Assembly (NCBI GenBank): GCA_029780115.1 | Contig: JAKOZG010000011.1 | Location: 1 to 55,976 of the forward strand | Length of the DNA: 55,976 nt | Direction: 5' to 3' | Source: Thermotogota bacterium | GTDB lineage: Bacteria; Thermotogota; Thermotogae; Petrotogales; Petrotogaceae | Shown: positions 35,147-45,437 of the stretch, one piece after another | Layout: every line of letters begins with the position of its first letter | Position numbering within the stretch: the first letter of the stretch is position 1 | Program-made: the position numbers and the translations under genes | Notes under the pieces: model-generated | What the model saw: only the letters and a program-made list of their open reading frames with translations | The model's database searches: none | Told to the model about the DNA's origin: nothing

Positions 35147-36640
35147 ATGAAGTATTCTAAGATTCAAACGGGATGTATAGACGGATTTAAGGTAGAAAAT
35201 ATACTTGTAGAAATAGATATAAACTCACGGTCAACCCAGCAGACTTTTAAAATTGTTGGTATGCCATCTACTTCAGTTTTAGAAAGCGAAAAGAGAGTTT
35301 TAAGTGCGATAAGAAATACCGGCTTTTCTATCCCAAATGGCTCTATAGTTGCTAATCTTTCTCCTACTTCTATGAAAAAAGAAGGTTCTCATTTTGATTT
35401 ACCAATAGCTATCTCTCTTCTAGAAGCTTCTAGGCAGATAAAAGAGCTTGACAAGAACTATTTTATTTTTGGAGAACTTGGATTAAATGGAGAAGTTAGA
35501 CCAGTTCATGGTATAGCTTTATTTTTAATGTTTATTAAAGAATTGAATAAAGAAGCAAAGTTTATAATTCCAAAAGGTAATCAAGAAGAAAGCGCATTTG
35601 TGAGCAAAAAAGATGTTTTAGTAATTGAGAATCTACGAGATATTGAAAGTATTTCTCTTGGAATTATAGACAAGTTCGAACCTTTTTATGAACGATCGAA
35701 TGAAATTTTCTATGATATAGATTTTCAAGAGATAAGGGGACAAATCTTTGCAAAAAGAGCCGTGGAGATAGCTGCTAGTGGCTTTCACAATGTTTTAATG
35801 AAGGGGACACCTGGTTCAGGAAAAACAATGATTGCGAAAAGAGTACCTACAATTTTACCAGACATGACTAGAGAAGAGATCATAGAATCAACTATGCTCT
35901 ATTCTGTGGCAGGTTATATGAATTTTATAGTTAACAGAAGACCTTTTAGATCTCCTCACCATACCGCATCAAGTGCATCAATAATCGGTGGTGGCGCTAT
36001 ACCTAAACCAGGAGAGATAAGTTTGGCACACAATGGAGTTCTTTTTATGGATGAATTTCCGGAATATAGAGCAGATGTAATAGAGGCTTTAAGGCAGCCT
36101 TTAGAAGATGGGGAAGTTGTAGTAACAAGGGCTAAGTCAGTTGCAAAGTTTCCAGCTAAGTTTATGTTGATAGCATCGCAAAATCCTTGTCCTTGTGGTT
36201 ATTATGGTGACAAAGAGATTGAATGTACTTGCTCTATGAATCAAATAGTTAATTATAACAAAAAGATCTCTGGTCCTATTATGGACAGAATAGATATAAG
36301 AATAGATGTGCCGAGAGTAAAAATAGAAGAGTTGATGTCTAAAGAGGAAGGGGAGAGCTCTAAAAAGATTAAAGAAAGAGTTTCAAAAACCGCTCAAATT
36401 CAAATAAGAAGGCAAGGCAAATTGAATGGAAAACTATCTAATAAAGAGCTAAAGAAGGTAGCAAATCTTACAGATAAAGCTGAAAATTTTTTAAAACAAG
36501 CCTCGATGAATTTGAAATTAACTGCTAGATCAGTTAATAGGATTATAAAAATCTCACGTACTATAGCTGATTCATTTGAATCTAGAAATATAGAAATTAA
36601 TCATGTGTCTGAAGCTTTGAATTACAGAGGTACAAGGTAG
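35147..36640 (+). CDS. comM: ComM/YifB-family AAA+ ATPase
   Basis: A 497-residue Mg-chelatase-like ATPase that acts as a branch-migration helicase during natural transformation. The N-terminal ChlI-like domain (SPTSMKKEGSHFDLPIAISL) precedes Walker A GTPGSGKTM, Walker B VLFMDEFPEY and a zinc-ribbon-like CPCGYYGDKEIECTC. The C-terminal lid is complete. ATG 35147 follows AAGGAGC; an out-of-frame ATG four bases earlier leads to a stop. Presence suggests a capacity for DNA uptake. Confidence 0.92.
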   Translation: MKYSKIQTGCIDGFKVENILVEIDINSRSTQQTFKIVGMPSTSVLESEKRVLSAIRNTGFSIPNGSIVANLSPTSMKKEGSHFDLPIAISLLEASRQIKELDKNYFIFGELGLNGEVRPVHGIALFLMFIKELNKEAKFIIPKGNQEESAFVSKKDVLVIENLRDIESISLGIIDKFEPFYERSNEIFYDIDFQEIRGQIFAKRAVEIAASGFHNVLMKGTPGSGKTMIAKRVPTILPDMTREEIIESTMLYSVAGYMNFIVNRRPFRSPHHTASSASIIGGGAIPKPGEISLAHNGVLFMDEFPEYRADVIEALRQPLEDGEVVVTRAKSVAKFPAKFMLIASQNPCPCGYYGDKEIECTCSMNQIVNYNKKISGPIMDRIDIRIDVPRVKIEELMSKEEGESSKKIKERVSKTAQIQIRRQGKLNGKLSNKELKKVANLTDKAENFLKQASMNLKLTARSVNRIIKISRTIADSFESRNIEINHVSEALNYRGTR

Positions 36641-36667
36641 TTTTTTAAGTTTATTGGAGGATTAACT

Positions 36668-37297
36668 ATGAAGAAACTATTAGTTACGGGTTTTGAACCT
36701 TTTGGAGAAGACAAGATTAATCCCACTCAAGTTCTTATAAACGCTTTGAAGGAAGAAAAGTTTGAGTGTACACAAATATATTTAGAGGTGTTACCTGTTT
36801 CATTTAAAAAGGTTAATAAGTTTTTGAAAGAATTGTTCGACAAGATAAAGCCAGATTATGCAATACACTTAGGGTTAGCAGGAGGAAGAAGTGGTATAAG
36901 TATAGAAAGGGTAGCCGTAAATATTATGGATGCAAGGATTCCAGATAATGACAACTTTCAGCCAATTGATGAACCAATAATAGAAGATGGACCTTCTGCT
37001 TACTTTTCAACATTGCCTGTGAAAGAAGTTTTGTACGAGCTAAGAAATAAAGGTATTCCTACTGTAATTTCTAATAGTGCAGGATTGTATGTGTGTAATG
37101 AGGTTATGTATTTGAGTTTATATTATTCAGATAAGTTGGGATATCCAGCTAAGACAGGTTTTATCCATGTTCCATATTTTCCTGAACAGGTAGTTCAAAA
37201 ATTTTCTGATTTAGGGCAAAATTTACCGAGTATGTCATTTGACTTACAATTAAAGGCTGTTCAATTCATAATTAAAAAAACATTAGAAAAGCATTAA
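36668..37297 (+). CDS. pcp: Pyrrolidone-carboxylate peptidase
   Basis: A 209-residue cysteine peptidase (family C15) that removes N-terminal pyroglutamate. Start KKLLVTGFEPFG; catalytic Glu in SIERVAVN, Cys in SAGLYVCNEVMY and His in TGFIHVPYFPEQ. ATG 36668 follows TGGAGG, 28 bases after comM. The next 190 bases contain no gene; repeated TTATCAACA motifs there are noted as unexplained. Confidence 0.95.
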   Translation: MKKLLVTGFEPFGEDKINPTQVLINALKEEKFECTQIYLEVLPVSFKKVNKFLKELFDKIKPDYAIHLGLAGGRSGISIERVAVNIMDARIPDNDNFQPIDEPIIEDGPSAYFSTLPVKEVLYELRNKGIPTVISNSAGLYVCNEVMYLSLYYSDKLGYPAKTGFIHVPYFPEQVVQKFSDLGQNLPSMSFDLQLKAVQFIIKKTLEKH

Positions 37298-37488
37298 ATT
37301 TTTGATTAATTTAGAAGAGGTTTAGTAAGTTTTGAACATAGAAAGTTGATAGTTGATAAAAGTTTTCAACATAGCCTAAAAAAGTTCATAACTTTTAAAA
37401 ATACGAATTGTAAGTGTTCATAAATTACTGATTATTATGAGTGATATCTTTATCAACAAATAGTTATCAACATGTTGAATAAATATAG

Positions 37489-38622
37489 GTGGTGTTTTAT
37501 ATTAATAATATATTTAAAGTTTTCGAACTTAAAAAAGCTTTGAATTCTGTAAATCCAAATTTAAGTAAAATATTTTTGCCTTTTGTTTTGCAAAATCCAG
37601 AATATTTTTTGAAGAGTTATCCCATAGTAAAAAATTACTGGTGTTCAAATGAAATAAGAAGAGAATTATTGGATAAAGAAGGTATAAAAGTTCCTCCCAT
37701 AATGATTTTAAGTGTTACTCCAAGCTGTAACTTAAGCTGTCAGGGATGTTTTGCATTTAACATAGGAAATGTAAACCAAGATATTTCTTCCGCTAAACAT
37801 TCCTTGAGAAAAGAAGATTGGATAAATTTTATAGATGAATCAAATAAATTAGGAGTTTTTTCATATTTAATTGCCGGTGGAGAACCCTTTATGATTCCTA
37901 ATCTTTTGGACATTTGTAAGTCATACAAGAATAATTTATTTTTGATTTTCACAAATGGAACTCTAATTAATGATTCCATCTTTTCTGAGCTTGAAAAACT
38001 AGTTAATACCCTTTTAATAGTAAGTTTAGAGGGAAATGATTATTTGACAGATAAAAGAAGAGGAGCAGATACTTTCAATAAAGCATTTTCTACAATAAAT
38101 AAACTTAATGAGAAAAATATTCTATCAGGTGTTTCAGTTACCATAACAAAAGATAACTATCTTTATTGGATGGAAGAAGATAATTTACAGAAGTTAATTG
38201 ATAAAGATATTAAAATAGCTTTTTTTATAGAATATATTGAAACGGAAGCTTCACCAGAAAAGTTATACTCTTTAAATTTAGAGCAACGAAAGATATTTAG
38301 AGAAAAAATATTATATTATAAAAAAAATAAAAATATATTTATCATTCATTCTCCAGGAGATGAGGATGCATTTGGCGGTTGTGTTTCATCAGGGATAGGG
38401 TTTGCTCATATAAATCCTTATGGAGATGTTACGCCATGTCCGGTAACTAATGTATCTTCTCACAATATAAAAACTTCTTCTTTTAAAGAAGCCTTAAAAA
38501 GTGATTTTTTTGTGGCGATAAGAGAGAATAAAAAATTGCTTGAAAATAATGATAGCGCTTGTTCACTTGCCTTAAAAGTTAAGGAACTAGAACAATTAAA
38601 AAATCGAAAGTTTGATAGTTAA
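37489..38622 (+). CDS. Radical SAM protein of unknown substrate
   Basis: A 377-residue radical SAM enzyme. The [4Fe-4S] site is CNLSCQGC (about residue 86), and YLIAGGEPFM is the SAM-binding G-G-E-P motif. The C-terminal region has HINPYGDVTPCPVT like SPASM/twitch proteins, but few further cysteines, so at most one auxiliary cluster. Family members modify peptides or act on heme or sugar precursors; no peptide or partner gene is visible nearby. GTG 37489 or 37492 starts it with a weak AGGTGG site. Confidence 0.82.
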   Translation: MVFYINNIFKVFELKKALNSVNPNLSKIFLPFVLQNPEYFLKSYPIVKNYWCSNEIRRELLDKEGIKVPPIMILSVTPSCNLSCQGCFAFNIGNVNQDISSAKHSLRKEDWINFIDESNKLGVFSYLIAGGEPFMIPNLLDICKSYKNNLFLIFTNGTLINDSIFSELEKLVNTLLIVSLEGNDYLTDKRRGADTFNKAFSTINKLNEKNILSGVSVTITKDNYLYWMEEDNLQKLIDKDIKIAFFIEYIETEASPEKLYSLNLEQRKIFREKILYYKKNKNIFIIHSPGDEDAFGGCVSSGIGFAHINPYGDVTPCPVTNVSSHNIKTSSFKEALKSDFFVAIRENKKLLENNDSACSLALKVKELEQLKNRKFDS

Positions 38623-38690
38623 TAATAAAATAGTGAAGATTTTCTTGTAGATTAATAACGAATCTCTAAACAGAGAAAGGGGTGCAACAC

Positions 38691-39338
38691 TTGAAAGATT
38701 TGGATAATATTGAAAAATATTCAATTGGAGAGGAGATCGCTAATGCAGTAATTCATGGTATTGGTGCCTTACTCAGTATAGCAGCCTTGGTGCTGTTGAT
38801 TGTGTTTTCTGCAATCAATAAGGAGCCTTGGAGCATATTTAGCTCGATTATCTATGGTTCTTCCCTTATTATTTTGTACCTGTCTTCGACTTTGTACCAT
38901 AGTTTTCAAAATAAAAAGGTTAAAGATTTGTTTGAAATTTTTGATCATTCGGCTATATATATTTTGATAGCGGGTACATATACTCCCTTTACACTTATTA
39001 CGTTACATGGCAAAACTGGATGGATACTTTTTTCAACAGTTTGGATATTAGCTGCTATTGGAATAGTATTTAAAATATTTTTTGTTAAAAAGTTTAGAAT
39101 TCTTTCAACACTTTTGTATATAGCAATGGGTTGGCTAGTAGTAGTTGCGCTTAAACCTTTAGTAGCTAATTTGGAATTTTGGGGGCTTTTTTGGTTAGTT
39201 CTTGGAGGTGTTTTGTATACAGTAGGAACCATATTTTATGTATGGAGAAAAATTCCTTATCATCATGCTTTGTGGCACTTGATTGTTTTAGCAGGAAGTA
39301 TATGTCATTTCTTTGCAATATTTTTTTATGTAATATAA
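38691..39338 (+). CDS. trhA: Hemolysin III/TrhA family membrane protein
   Basis: A PAQR-type seven-helix membrane protein of about 215 residues. Conserved positions are SSTLYHSFQ, FDHSAIYILIAGTYTPF and PYHHALWHLIVLAGSICHF, whose histidines bind a metal. Bacterial homologues are linked to membrane energetics homeostasis. TTG 38691 is likely; GTG 38682 is an alternative. A terminator follows the gene at once. Confidence 0.9.
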   Translation: MKDLDNIEKYSIGEEIANAVIHGIGALLSIAALVLLIVFSAINKEPWSIFSSIIYGSSLIILYLSSTLYHSFQNKKVKDLFEIFDHSAIYILIAGTYTPFTLITLHGKTGWILFSTVWILAAIGIVFKIFFVKKFRILSTLLYIAMGWLVVVALKPLVANLEFWGLFWLVLGGVLYTVGTIFYVWRKIPYHHALWHLIVLAGSICHFFAIFFYVI

Positions 39339-39340
39339 TT

Positions 39341-39368
39341 AAATCTCCCAGAAAAGGGAGATTTTTTT
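39341..39368 (+). terminator. Terminator after trhA
   Basis: Stem AAATCTCCC (39341-39349) and GGGAGATTT (39356-39364), followed by a T-run. It lies just before the end of the convergent MATE gene. Confidence 0.9.
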
Positions 39369-39383
39369 GTTATCCTAAGTTAT

Positions 39384-40772
39384 TTAGCTGTCTTGGTCTT
39401 CTTTTAATTTGAGTCTTTCTTCAATAACGGGCTCTTTCCATTTTCCAAAGATTAAAAATAACAGACCCAAAACCATTGCTGAAAAATTACTAATAATCAT
39501 AGCTATAAATACACCGATATAGCCATGTGTTTCTGAAAAATAGATTACCAAAGGTACCCTTATCCCCCATAATCTTATTATATCAACAATAGTTGATTGG
39601 GTTGTATGTCCTGTTCCTCGTAATGCACCTAAAAATATAGATACTAATGAGAAGAACGGCAGAGAAAAAGAAACATATCTAAAGAATTCTTCTCCGACTT
39701 TTATTACCTCAGGATCGTTGATAAAAAATTGTGTAATATTATGTCCATAAACAAACATAAGCATAGATGTTATAAAAACAATTGTAAAGGAGGCTATAGA
39801 AGCTTTTTTAACAGTTTCAACAGCTTTATCCTGTTTGTTTGCTCCTACAAATTGTCCCACCATTGTTGCAGTAGCAAGTGCCATTCCACCAGAGAACATA
39901 GTGATTAAATTGTTCATTCTGTTGCCTATACCATAACCACTTATTACAACCTCTCCAAACTGTGCAATTACACTCATAATAATTGCAAAACCTATTGCAG
40001 TAAAAGATTCTCCTATTGATGCTGGGAGACCAACAGAAAAAACCTTTTTTATAATATGTTTATCAGGAACAAAATCTTTGAAATGTAATTTGAATCCAGT
40101 TTTTCCTCTTATTAAGACAATAAAAAATAGAACAGACATAATTGCTTGAGCTAGCATCGTTGCAAGTGCTGCACCATAAACTCCTAGATCAAAGGTGAAT
40201 ATGAATATAGGATCTAATATGACATTTAAAATTACTGAAATTCCATTAAATTTTAGCGAAATAATCGAGTTTCCCCAACCTCTAAATATACCAGATATTG
40301 TTTGCATTAAAAAACTAAAAGGCATACCAATCGCTATTAATTTAACATAAACACTACTTAGTTCGAATAACGAACCCTCTAGTTTTAATAAACCTGATAA
40401 TAATGGTTTAGTAAAGATTAGGAATATTATCATAATTGCAAAAGAAAGGGCGAGCATAGCTAATATAGTTTGGGCAGCTGATTTTTCTGCTTTTCTCTTA
40501 TCTCCGTAACCTGTATATTGAGCGACTAAAGAGGTTCCAGCATATGAAAAACCAGTAGCTAAGGAAACAAAAACATATATCAGTGGCCAAACAACAGTAG
40601 GGACTGACAATTCTAATGGCCCTAATTTTCCTAAAAAGTATGCATCTGTAATGTTATAAAGAGCTTGCATCATGTTTGTTAAGATTAGAGGCCAGGCAAG
40701 ACTAAATAATGATTTCCATATTGGATCATTTAAAATATCTATTTTATTGTTTGTTTTTTCTTTTGATTTCAT
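39384..40772 (-). CDS. MATE-family multidrug/organic cation efflux pump
   Basis: A 462-residue, 12-helix cation-coupled exporter. It has the MatE repeats (SLAWPLILTNMMQALYNITD, AGTSLVAQYTGYGDKRKAEK; second half ATATMVGQFVGANKQDKA). It is the intact paralog of the pseudogene at 19391-20738. ATG 40772 has an AGGGA site. Substrate unknown. The 249-base upstream gap contains a TTTAGAA..TTTCTAAA dyad of the dispersed family and no gene. Confidence 0.92.
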   Translation of the reverse strand: MKSKEKTNNKIDILNDPIWKSLFSLAWPLILTNMMQALYNITDAYFLGKLGPLELSVPTVVWPLIYVFVSLATGFSYAGTSLVAQYTGYGDKRKAEKSAAQTILAMLALSFAIMIIFLIFTKPLLSGLLKLEGSLFELSSVYVKLIAIGMPFSFLMQTISGIFRGWGNSIISLKFNGISVILNVILDPIFIFTFDLGVYGAALATMLAQAIMSVLFFIVLIRGKTGFKLHFKDFVPDKHIIKKVFSVGLPASIGESFTAIGFAIIMSVIAQFGEVVISGYGIGNRMNNLITMFSGGMALATATMVGQFVGANKQDKAVETVKKASIASFTIVFITSMLMFVYGHNITQFFINDPEVIKVGEEFFRYVSFSLPFFSLVSIFLGALRGTGHTTQSTIVDIIRLWGIRVPLVIYFSETHGYIGVFIAMIISNFSAMVLGLLFLIFGKWKEPVIEERLKLKEDQDS

Positions 40773-40967
40773 CCACTGAATCCCTCTTTTTGTAATAATC
40801 GATTTTATTCACTTTAGAAATTCAAAATTTTTTAGAACGTTTTTATTTCTAAAGCCCAAATAATTGATTTGTTTTCCTAACCAATAATATCAAAATTATT
40901 GATAATAATGATAAGTAAGATGTTAAACGTGGGTTAAATATATGAAAATTAATTAGAGGTAATTAAA

Positions 40968-41003
40968 ATAATAATGAGTCGTAGAAATACGACTCATTAT
41001 TTT
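40968..41003 (-). terminator. Terminator after tex
   Basis: Perfect hairpin of AATAATGAGTCGT with ACGACTCATTATT (loop AGAAAT) followed on the minus strand by a T-rich run. It closes the orr-dnaB-rnr-tex transcript. Confidence 0.85.
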
Positions 41004-41021
41004 GCAATTAAGAATACTTAT

Positions 41022-43184
41022 TTATTTTTTAACTTCAATTAATTTCAAACCTATTCTTTTTCGTTCTTCTTCAATACTTAAAATTTCAACCTCCACAATA
41101 TCGTTTATTTCAAGAACTTCTGAGGGATGTCTAACAAACTTTTCAGATAGATTAGATTTATGGATCAATCCATTTTCCTTTATTCCAATATCAACGAAGG
41201 CTCCAAAATCAGTGATGTTGGTTATTTTTCCTGATAATTTCATTCCTTCTTTCAAATCTTCAAACTTTAAAATATCATCCATTAATTGTGGTTGTGGCAT
41301 TTCATCACGAGGATCTCTTCCAGGTTTTTGCAATTCTTTGAGTATGTCAATTAATGTGTATTCTCCAACGTCTAATTCCTTAATTAAGGCACTTAAGTTT
41401 TCTTTGTTGTTTAAAATTTCAGAGATTTTTTGCTTTATAAGCTCCAGTGTTTCTTTATCTTTTAAGTCTTCTATCTTAAAGCCTAGAATAGTTATCAATC
41501 TTTCGGTTATTTCATAACTTTCGGGATGAATGCCGGTCATTTCTAAAGGATTATTTCCATCGAGAATTCTTAAAAAACCAGCAGCTTGTTCGAATGTTTT
41601 TTCTCCTAACCCTTTTATATTAAATAGTTCTTTTCTTTCTGAAAAAGGGCCGTTTTCTTCACGATATTTCACAATTTTTTTTGCAACACTATTTGTAATT
41701 CCAGAAACATATTGTAATAATGAATAAGATGCCGTATTTAAGTTAACTCCTACGTTATTGACAACGCTTACTACTGTTGCGTCTAGTTTTTCTTTTAGCT
41801 TTTTTTGATTTACGTCGTGTTGATATTGGCCTACACCAAGAGACTTTGGATCTATTTTAACTAACTCTGCCAGTGGATCTTGAACCCTTCTACCCAAGCT
41901 TATCGCACCTCTTATTGTAACATCAAGGTTTGGGAATTCTTCTTTTGCAAGTTTGGAGGCTGAGTACACAGAAGCACCAGATTCATCAACAAAAATATAT
42001 TTTAAATCTAACTTATTCTTCTTGATTAGGTCAACGATGAATTGTTGAGTTTCGCGCGAGGCTGTTCCGTTTCCTATAACTATCAAATTAATTTTGTGTT
42101 TTTTTATCATTTCTAAGACAATTTTCTCAGATTTTTCTATTTCGTTCTCTGGTGGAACTGGAAATATCGTATTGTGTTCAAGAAATTTTCCTAGTTCGTC
42201 TAAAGCAACTACCTTACAACCTGTTCTATAACCAGGATCAATTGCCAAAATTTTTTTGTTTTTTAGTGGAGGGGTAAGCAATAATTGTCTTAAGTTACGT
42301 GCAAAAAGCTCGATAGCATCGTCTTCTGCCCTTTGAGTAAGGTTTTGTCTAATTTCTCTTTCTATAGAAGGGTTTAACATGTTTTTAAAACCATAATCTA
42401 TTCCGTCAAATATTATTTTATTGCAGATTTCATTTTCTGTTTTGAATCTTCTTTTGGCGTCTTCTAACCATTGATCATCTATTACTAATTTGACAGTTAA
42501 TACTCCTTCTTTTTCCCCTCTGTTTAGAGCTAATACTCTGTAATTGTATATTTTAGATATTTCTTGCTTAAATTCATGATACATGTCGTATTTTGTTGGT
42601 TTATCTATAAATTCTTTTTTCTTTTCAGATTGTACATATCCATTTTTTTCATAATATTTTCTTAAACTTTCTCTGTTGTCTTTATCATGGGCGAATGTTT
42701 GACCAATAATGTGTGAAATACCTTCACAGACTTTTTCAATAGTATCGTAATCTTTTGTGATAAATTCTTGGAGTTCTTCTAGATCTTTTAGACTTCCAAC
42801 TAAAACCTTGATGGAGGCCGGTTCGAGCCCGGCTTCTACAGCTTTATCTGCGTTTGTTTTCTTTCGTTTTTTGTAAGGAAGGTATAAATCTTCCAGTTCT
42901 GTCATCTTTTTTGTTTCTAATATTTTAGTTTTAAGATTAGGCGTTAATTTTCCTTGTTCTTCAATACTTTTTAAAACAGTTTTTTTGTATTCCTCAAGAT
43001 TTTTATAATAGTTAAAAAGTTCTTCTATTTGACGAATTTTTTCTTCATCTAAGTTTCCAGTAACTTCTTTTCTGTATCTGCTTATAAATGGAACGGTGTT
43101 ACCGTTGTTAAGAAGTTCTATGGTATTTTCTGTTTGATATCTTTTTATATTTAATTCTTCTGTAATTGTAGCTACTATATCCAA
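41022..43184 (-). CDS. tex: Tex-family RNA-binding transcription accessory protein
   Basis: A 720-residue Tex/Spt6-like protein. Order: Tex N-domain (VPFISRYRKEVTGNLDEEKI), YqgF-like domain (ILAIDPGYRTGCKVVALD), HhH domain (NTASYSLLQYVSGI) and C-terminal S1 domain (GAFVDIGIKENGLIH). It interacts with RNA and polymerase. Follows rnr by 17 bases, so it is last in the operon. Its length is within the normal range. Confidence 0.95.
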   Translation of the reverse strand: MDIVATITEELNIKRYQTENTIELLNNGNTVPFISRYRKEVTGNLDEEKIRQIEELFNYYKNLEEYKKTVLKSIEEQGKLTPNLKTKILETKKMTELEDLYLPYKKRKKTNADKAVEAGLEPASIKVLVGSLKDLEELQEFITKDYDTIEKVCEGISHIIGQTFAHDKDNRESLRKYYEKNGYVQSEKKKEFIDKPTKYDMYHEFKQEISKIYNYRVLALNRGEKEGVLTVKLVIDDQWLEDAKRRFKTENEICNKIIFDGIDYGFKNMLNPSIEREIRQNLTQRAEDDAIELFARNLRQLLLTPPLKNKKILAIDPGYRTGCKVVALDELGKFLEHNTIFPVPPENEIEKSEKIVLEMIKKHKINLIVIGNGTASRETQQFIVDLIKKNKLDLKYIFVDESGASVYSASKLAKEEFPNLDVTIRGAISLGRRVQDPLAELVKIDPKSLGVGQYQHDVNQKKLKEKLDATVVSVVNNVGVNLNTASYSLLQYVSGITNSVAKKIVKYREENGPFSERKELFNIKGLGEKTFEQAAGFLRILDGNNPLEMTGIHPESYEITERLITILGFKIEDLKDKETLELIKQKISEILNNKENLSALIKELDVGEYTLIDILKELQKPGRDPRDEMPQPQLMDDILKFEDLKEGMKLSGKITNITDFGAFVDIGIKENGLIHKSNLSEKFVRHPSEVLEINDIVEVEILSIEEERKRIGLKLIEVKK

Positions 43185-43201
43185 TTTGATACCTCCGTAA
43201 C

Positions 43202-45421
43202 TTATTTTTTTCTTTTTTTACTTATTTTATTATTCTTTTTAAGTCCTTTTATTTTTGCGTTCGGATACTGTTGGGAATACTTTGCTAATTCGTCTTCTAC
43301 ATAAGGAACAAAATCAACTTCCATTCTGAGTTTGTCTGCTCTAACTACTACTGCTTCCAATTTGTCTCCTATTCTATATATCTTTCCTGTTCTTTCACCA
43401 ATAAGAGAATTTGTTTTTTCATCGTAATTATAATAATCATCATGAAGTTCTGATATGTGTATTAGTCCGCTTATCATTTTTGTTGGTACTTCAACAAACA
43501 ATCCAAAACGAGTAACTCCTGTTATATATACTTCGTAAACATCCCCTATGTGTCTAGAAATATATTCTACCTTTTTCATGTCTATAAGATCCCATTCTGC
43601 TTGATCAGCAATTTTTTCTCTTTCAGATGAATGTAGTGCTACTTTAGGTAGTAGGTATGAATATTTTTTAATTTCTTTATTTGATAAGGAGCCTTTATGT
43701 CTCATGAATTCTTTTAATAATCTATGAACGATTAAGTCTGGATATCTTCGAATTGGCGACGTAAAATGTGTGTAAGATGTAGAAGCAAGACCAAAGTGCC
43801 CTATATTTGTTTCTGAATATAGTGCCCTTTTCATAGTTCTTACCAGCATCATTTGTATGTTTTTACTTAAAGGATGATCTTTCGTTCTTTCTAAGATTTC
43901 TTGAAGGAATTTTGGTTGAATCGTAGCAGGCATTTTTACCTTTATTCCTAAAAGTTCAAGATAATTATGTAATTGTAAGATAAGATCCGGATCGGGGTAT
44001 TCATGAACTCTATATAAAAATGGTAATTCTTTAACATCAAAATAAGAGGCTACAGTTTCGTTTGCTAAAACCATGAATTCTTCAATCATTTGTTCGGATA
44101 CACCACGTTCAACAGGAAGAATGTCTTTAACGTATCCCTTTTCATCGAATATAAATTGTACCTCATGGCTTTCTATGTCAATAATAGAGCCCCTTTCTTT
44201 TCTTTTTTTGCTTAGAATTTCCATCAATTCTTTCATCATTTCTAGGTCGGGTTTTAAGAAACCTATATCTTTTTCAACTTCAGGACTGCAATTATCAGAA
44301 AGTAATTCGTTTACTTTGCTATAAGTCAATCTTTTAACGCTTCTGATTACACCATTGTATATTCTTGAATTGACCAGGTGTCCATAAGGGTCTATTTCCA
44401 TTATTAATGACATAGTCAATCTATCTTGCCCTTCGTTTAAAGAGCATATTTCGTTTGATAGTTTGAATGGAAGCATTGGAATAACCGTATCAATTAAGTA
44501 AACACTTGTACCTCTTTTATAGGCTTCCTTTTCAATTTCACTGCCTTCTTTTACATAATGAGATACATCTGCTATGTGAACACCAAGTAGATAATTTCCA
44601 TTTTTTAATTTTTTTATACCGACTGCATCATCAAAATCTTTAGCTGTATCGCCGTCTATTGTAAAGATTCTTTCTTTTCTAAAATCTTTTCTTCCTTTTA
44701 ATTCTTCGGGTAAAACTTTATCCGGTAATTTATCAGCTTCTTCTAAAACTTTTTTTGGAAAATATCCGGGTTCTGGTAAATCATGTTTAAATATGACGAT
44801 AGGTAAATCTATTGACGGGTCATCTTTATCTCCTAATACCTCAACAATCTCTACTTCGGGATTTTTTGTAGGAGATTGATATCGTATGATCTTCGCTTTT
44901 ACTATTTGACCGTTTTTGGCTAATCCTATATGTTCTGGAGAGACGTAGAAGTCCATGTTAATTTTTCCATCGATTGGTACAACAAAACCAAATATTCCTT
45001 TTCTTTCAAACTCACCTATTACATACTTCAATCCTCGTTTTAATATTCTAATTACCTTACCTTCGGGTAATTCTTTCCACGTTCCAATTATCTCGACTGC
45101 TACCTCATCTTTATGTAAACTTATACCGGAATTTTCTACTTTTACCGCAATTTTTCTTCCATCTTCACATTCAACAAATGCCATACTACCTCTTTTTGTA
45201 AAATTGATAATCCCTATTGCTAGGTTTTCATCAACTTTACAATATCTATTACGTGAATCTTTGTATATTTTACCTTCCTCTTGAAGCTCTTTTAGCGCAT
45301 TCCTTATAGCTTCTTTTTCTGTTTTTGAGTGAGCCTTAAAAGACTCGTATATTTCTTTTTGTAATAATGGATTTTTATCGATTCTTTTTAAAATTTCTTC
45401 TTTTAAGTTTTTATCATTCAT
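43202..45421 (-). CDS. rnr: Ribonuclease R
   Basis: A 739-residue 3'-5' exoribonuclease. Cold-shock domains precede the RNB core, where FTIDGDTAKDFDDAVG carries the catalytic aspartates and SPIRRYPDLIVHR follows. A C-terminal S1 domain (YITGVTRFGLFVEVP) and a basic lysine-rich tail (KKNNKISKKRKK) end it. Degrades structured RNA. Sixteen bases after dnaB. Confidence 0.95.
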   Translation of the reverse strand: MNDKNLKEEILKRIDKNPLLQKEIYESFKAHSKTEKEAIRNALKELQEEGKIYKDSRNRYCKVDENLAIGIINFTKRGSMAFVECEDGRKIAVKVENSGISLHKDEVAVEIIGTWKELPEGKVIRILKRGLKYVIGEFERKGIFGFVVPIDGKINMDFYVSPEHIGLAKNGQIVKAKIIRYQSPTKNPEVEIVEVLGDKDDPSIDLPIVIFKHDLPEPGYFPKKVLEEADKLPDKVLPEELKGRKDFRKERIFTIDGDTAKDFDDAVGIKKLKNGNYLLGVHIADVSHYVKEGSEIEKEAYKRGTSVYLIDTVIPMLPFKLSNEICSLNEGQDRLTMSLIMEIDPYGHLVNSRIYNGVIRSVKRLTYSKVNELLSDNCSPEVEKDIGFLKPDLEMMKELMEILSKKRKERGSIIDIESHEVQFIFDEKGYVKDILPVERGVSEQMIEEFMVLANETVASYFDVKELPFLYRVHEYPDPDLILQLHNYLELLGIKVKMPATIQPKFLQEILERTKDHPLSKNIQMMLVRTMKRALYSETNIGHFGLASTSYTHFTSPIRRYPDLIVHRLLKEFMRHKGSLSNKEIKKYSYLLPKVALHSSEREKIADQAEWDLIDMKKVEYISRHIGDVYEVYITGVTRFGLFVEVPTKMISGLIHISELHDDYYNYDEKTNSLIGERTGKIYRIGDKLEAVVVRADKLRMEVDFVPYVEDELAKYSQQYPNAKIKGLKKNNKISKKRKK

Positions 45422-45437
45422 CTTTTCAACTCCTTTG

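Noticed and set aside
37298-37488. Replication origin or DnaA boxes before the radical SAM gene
   Set aside because: TTATCAACA and related motifs recur a few times, but they differ from standard DnaA boxes, and no dnaA gene or unwinding element is near.
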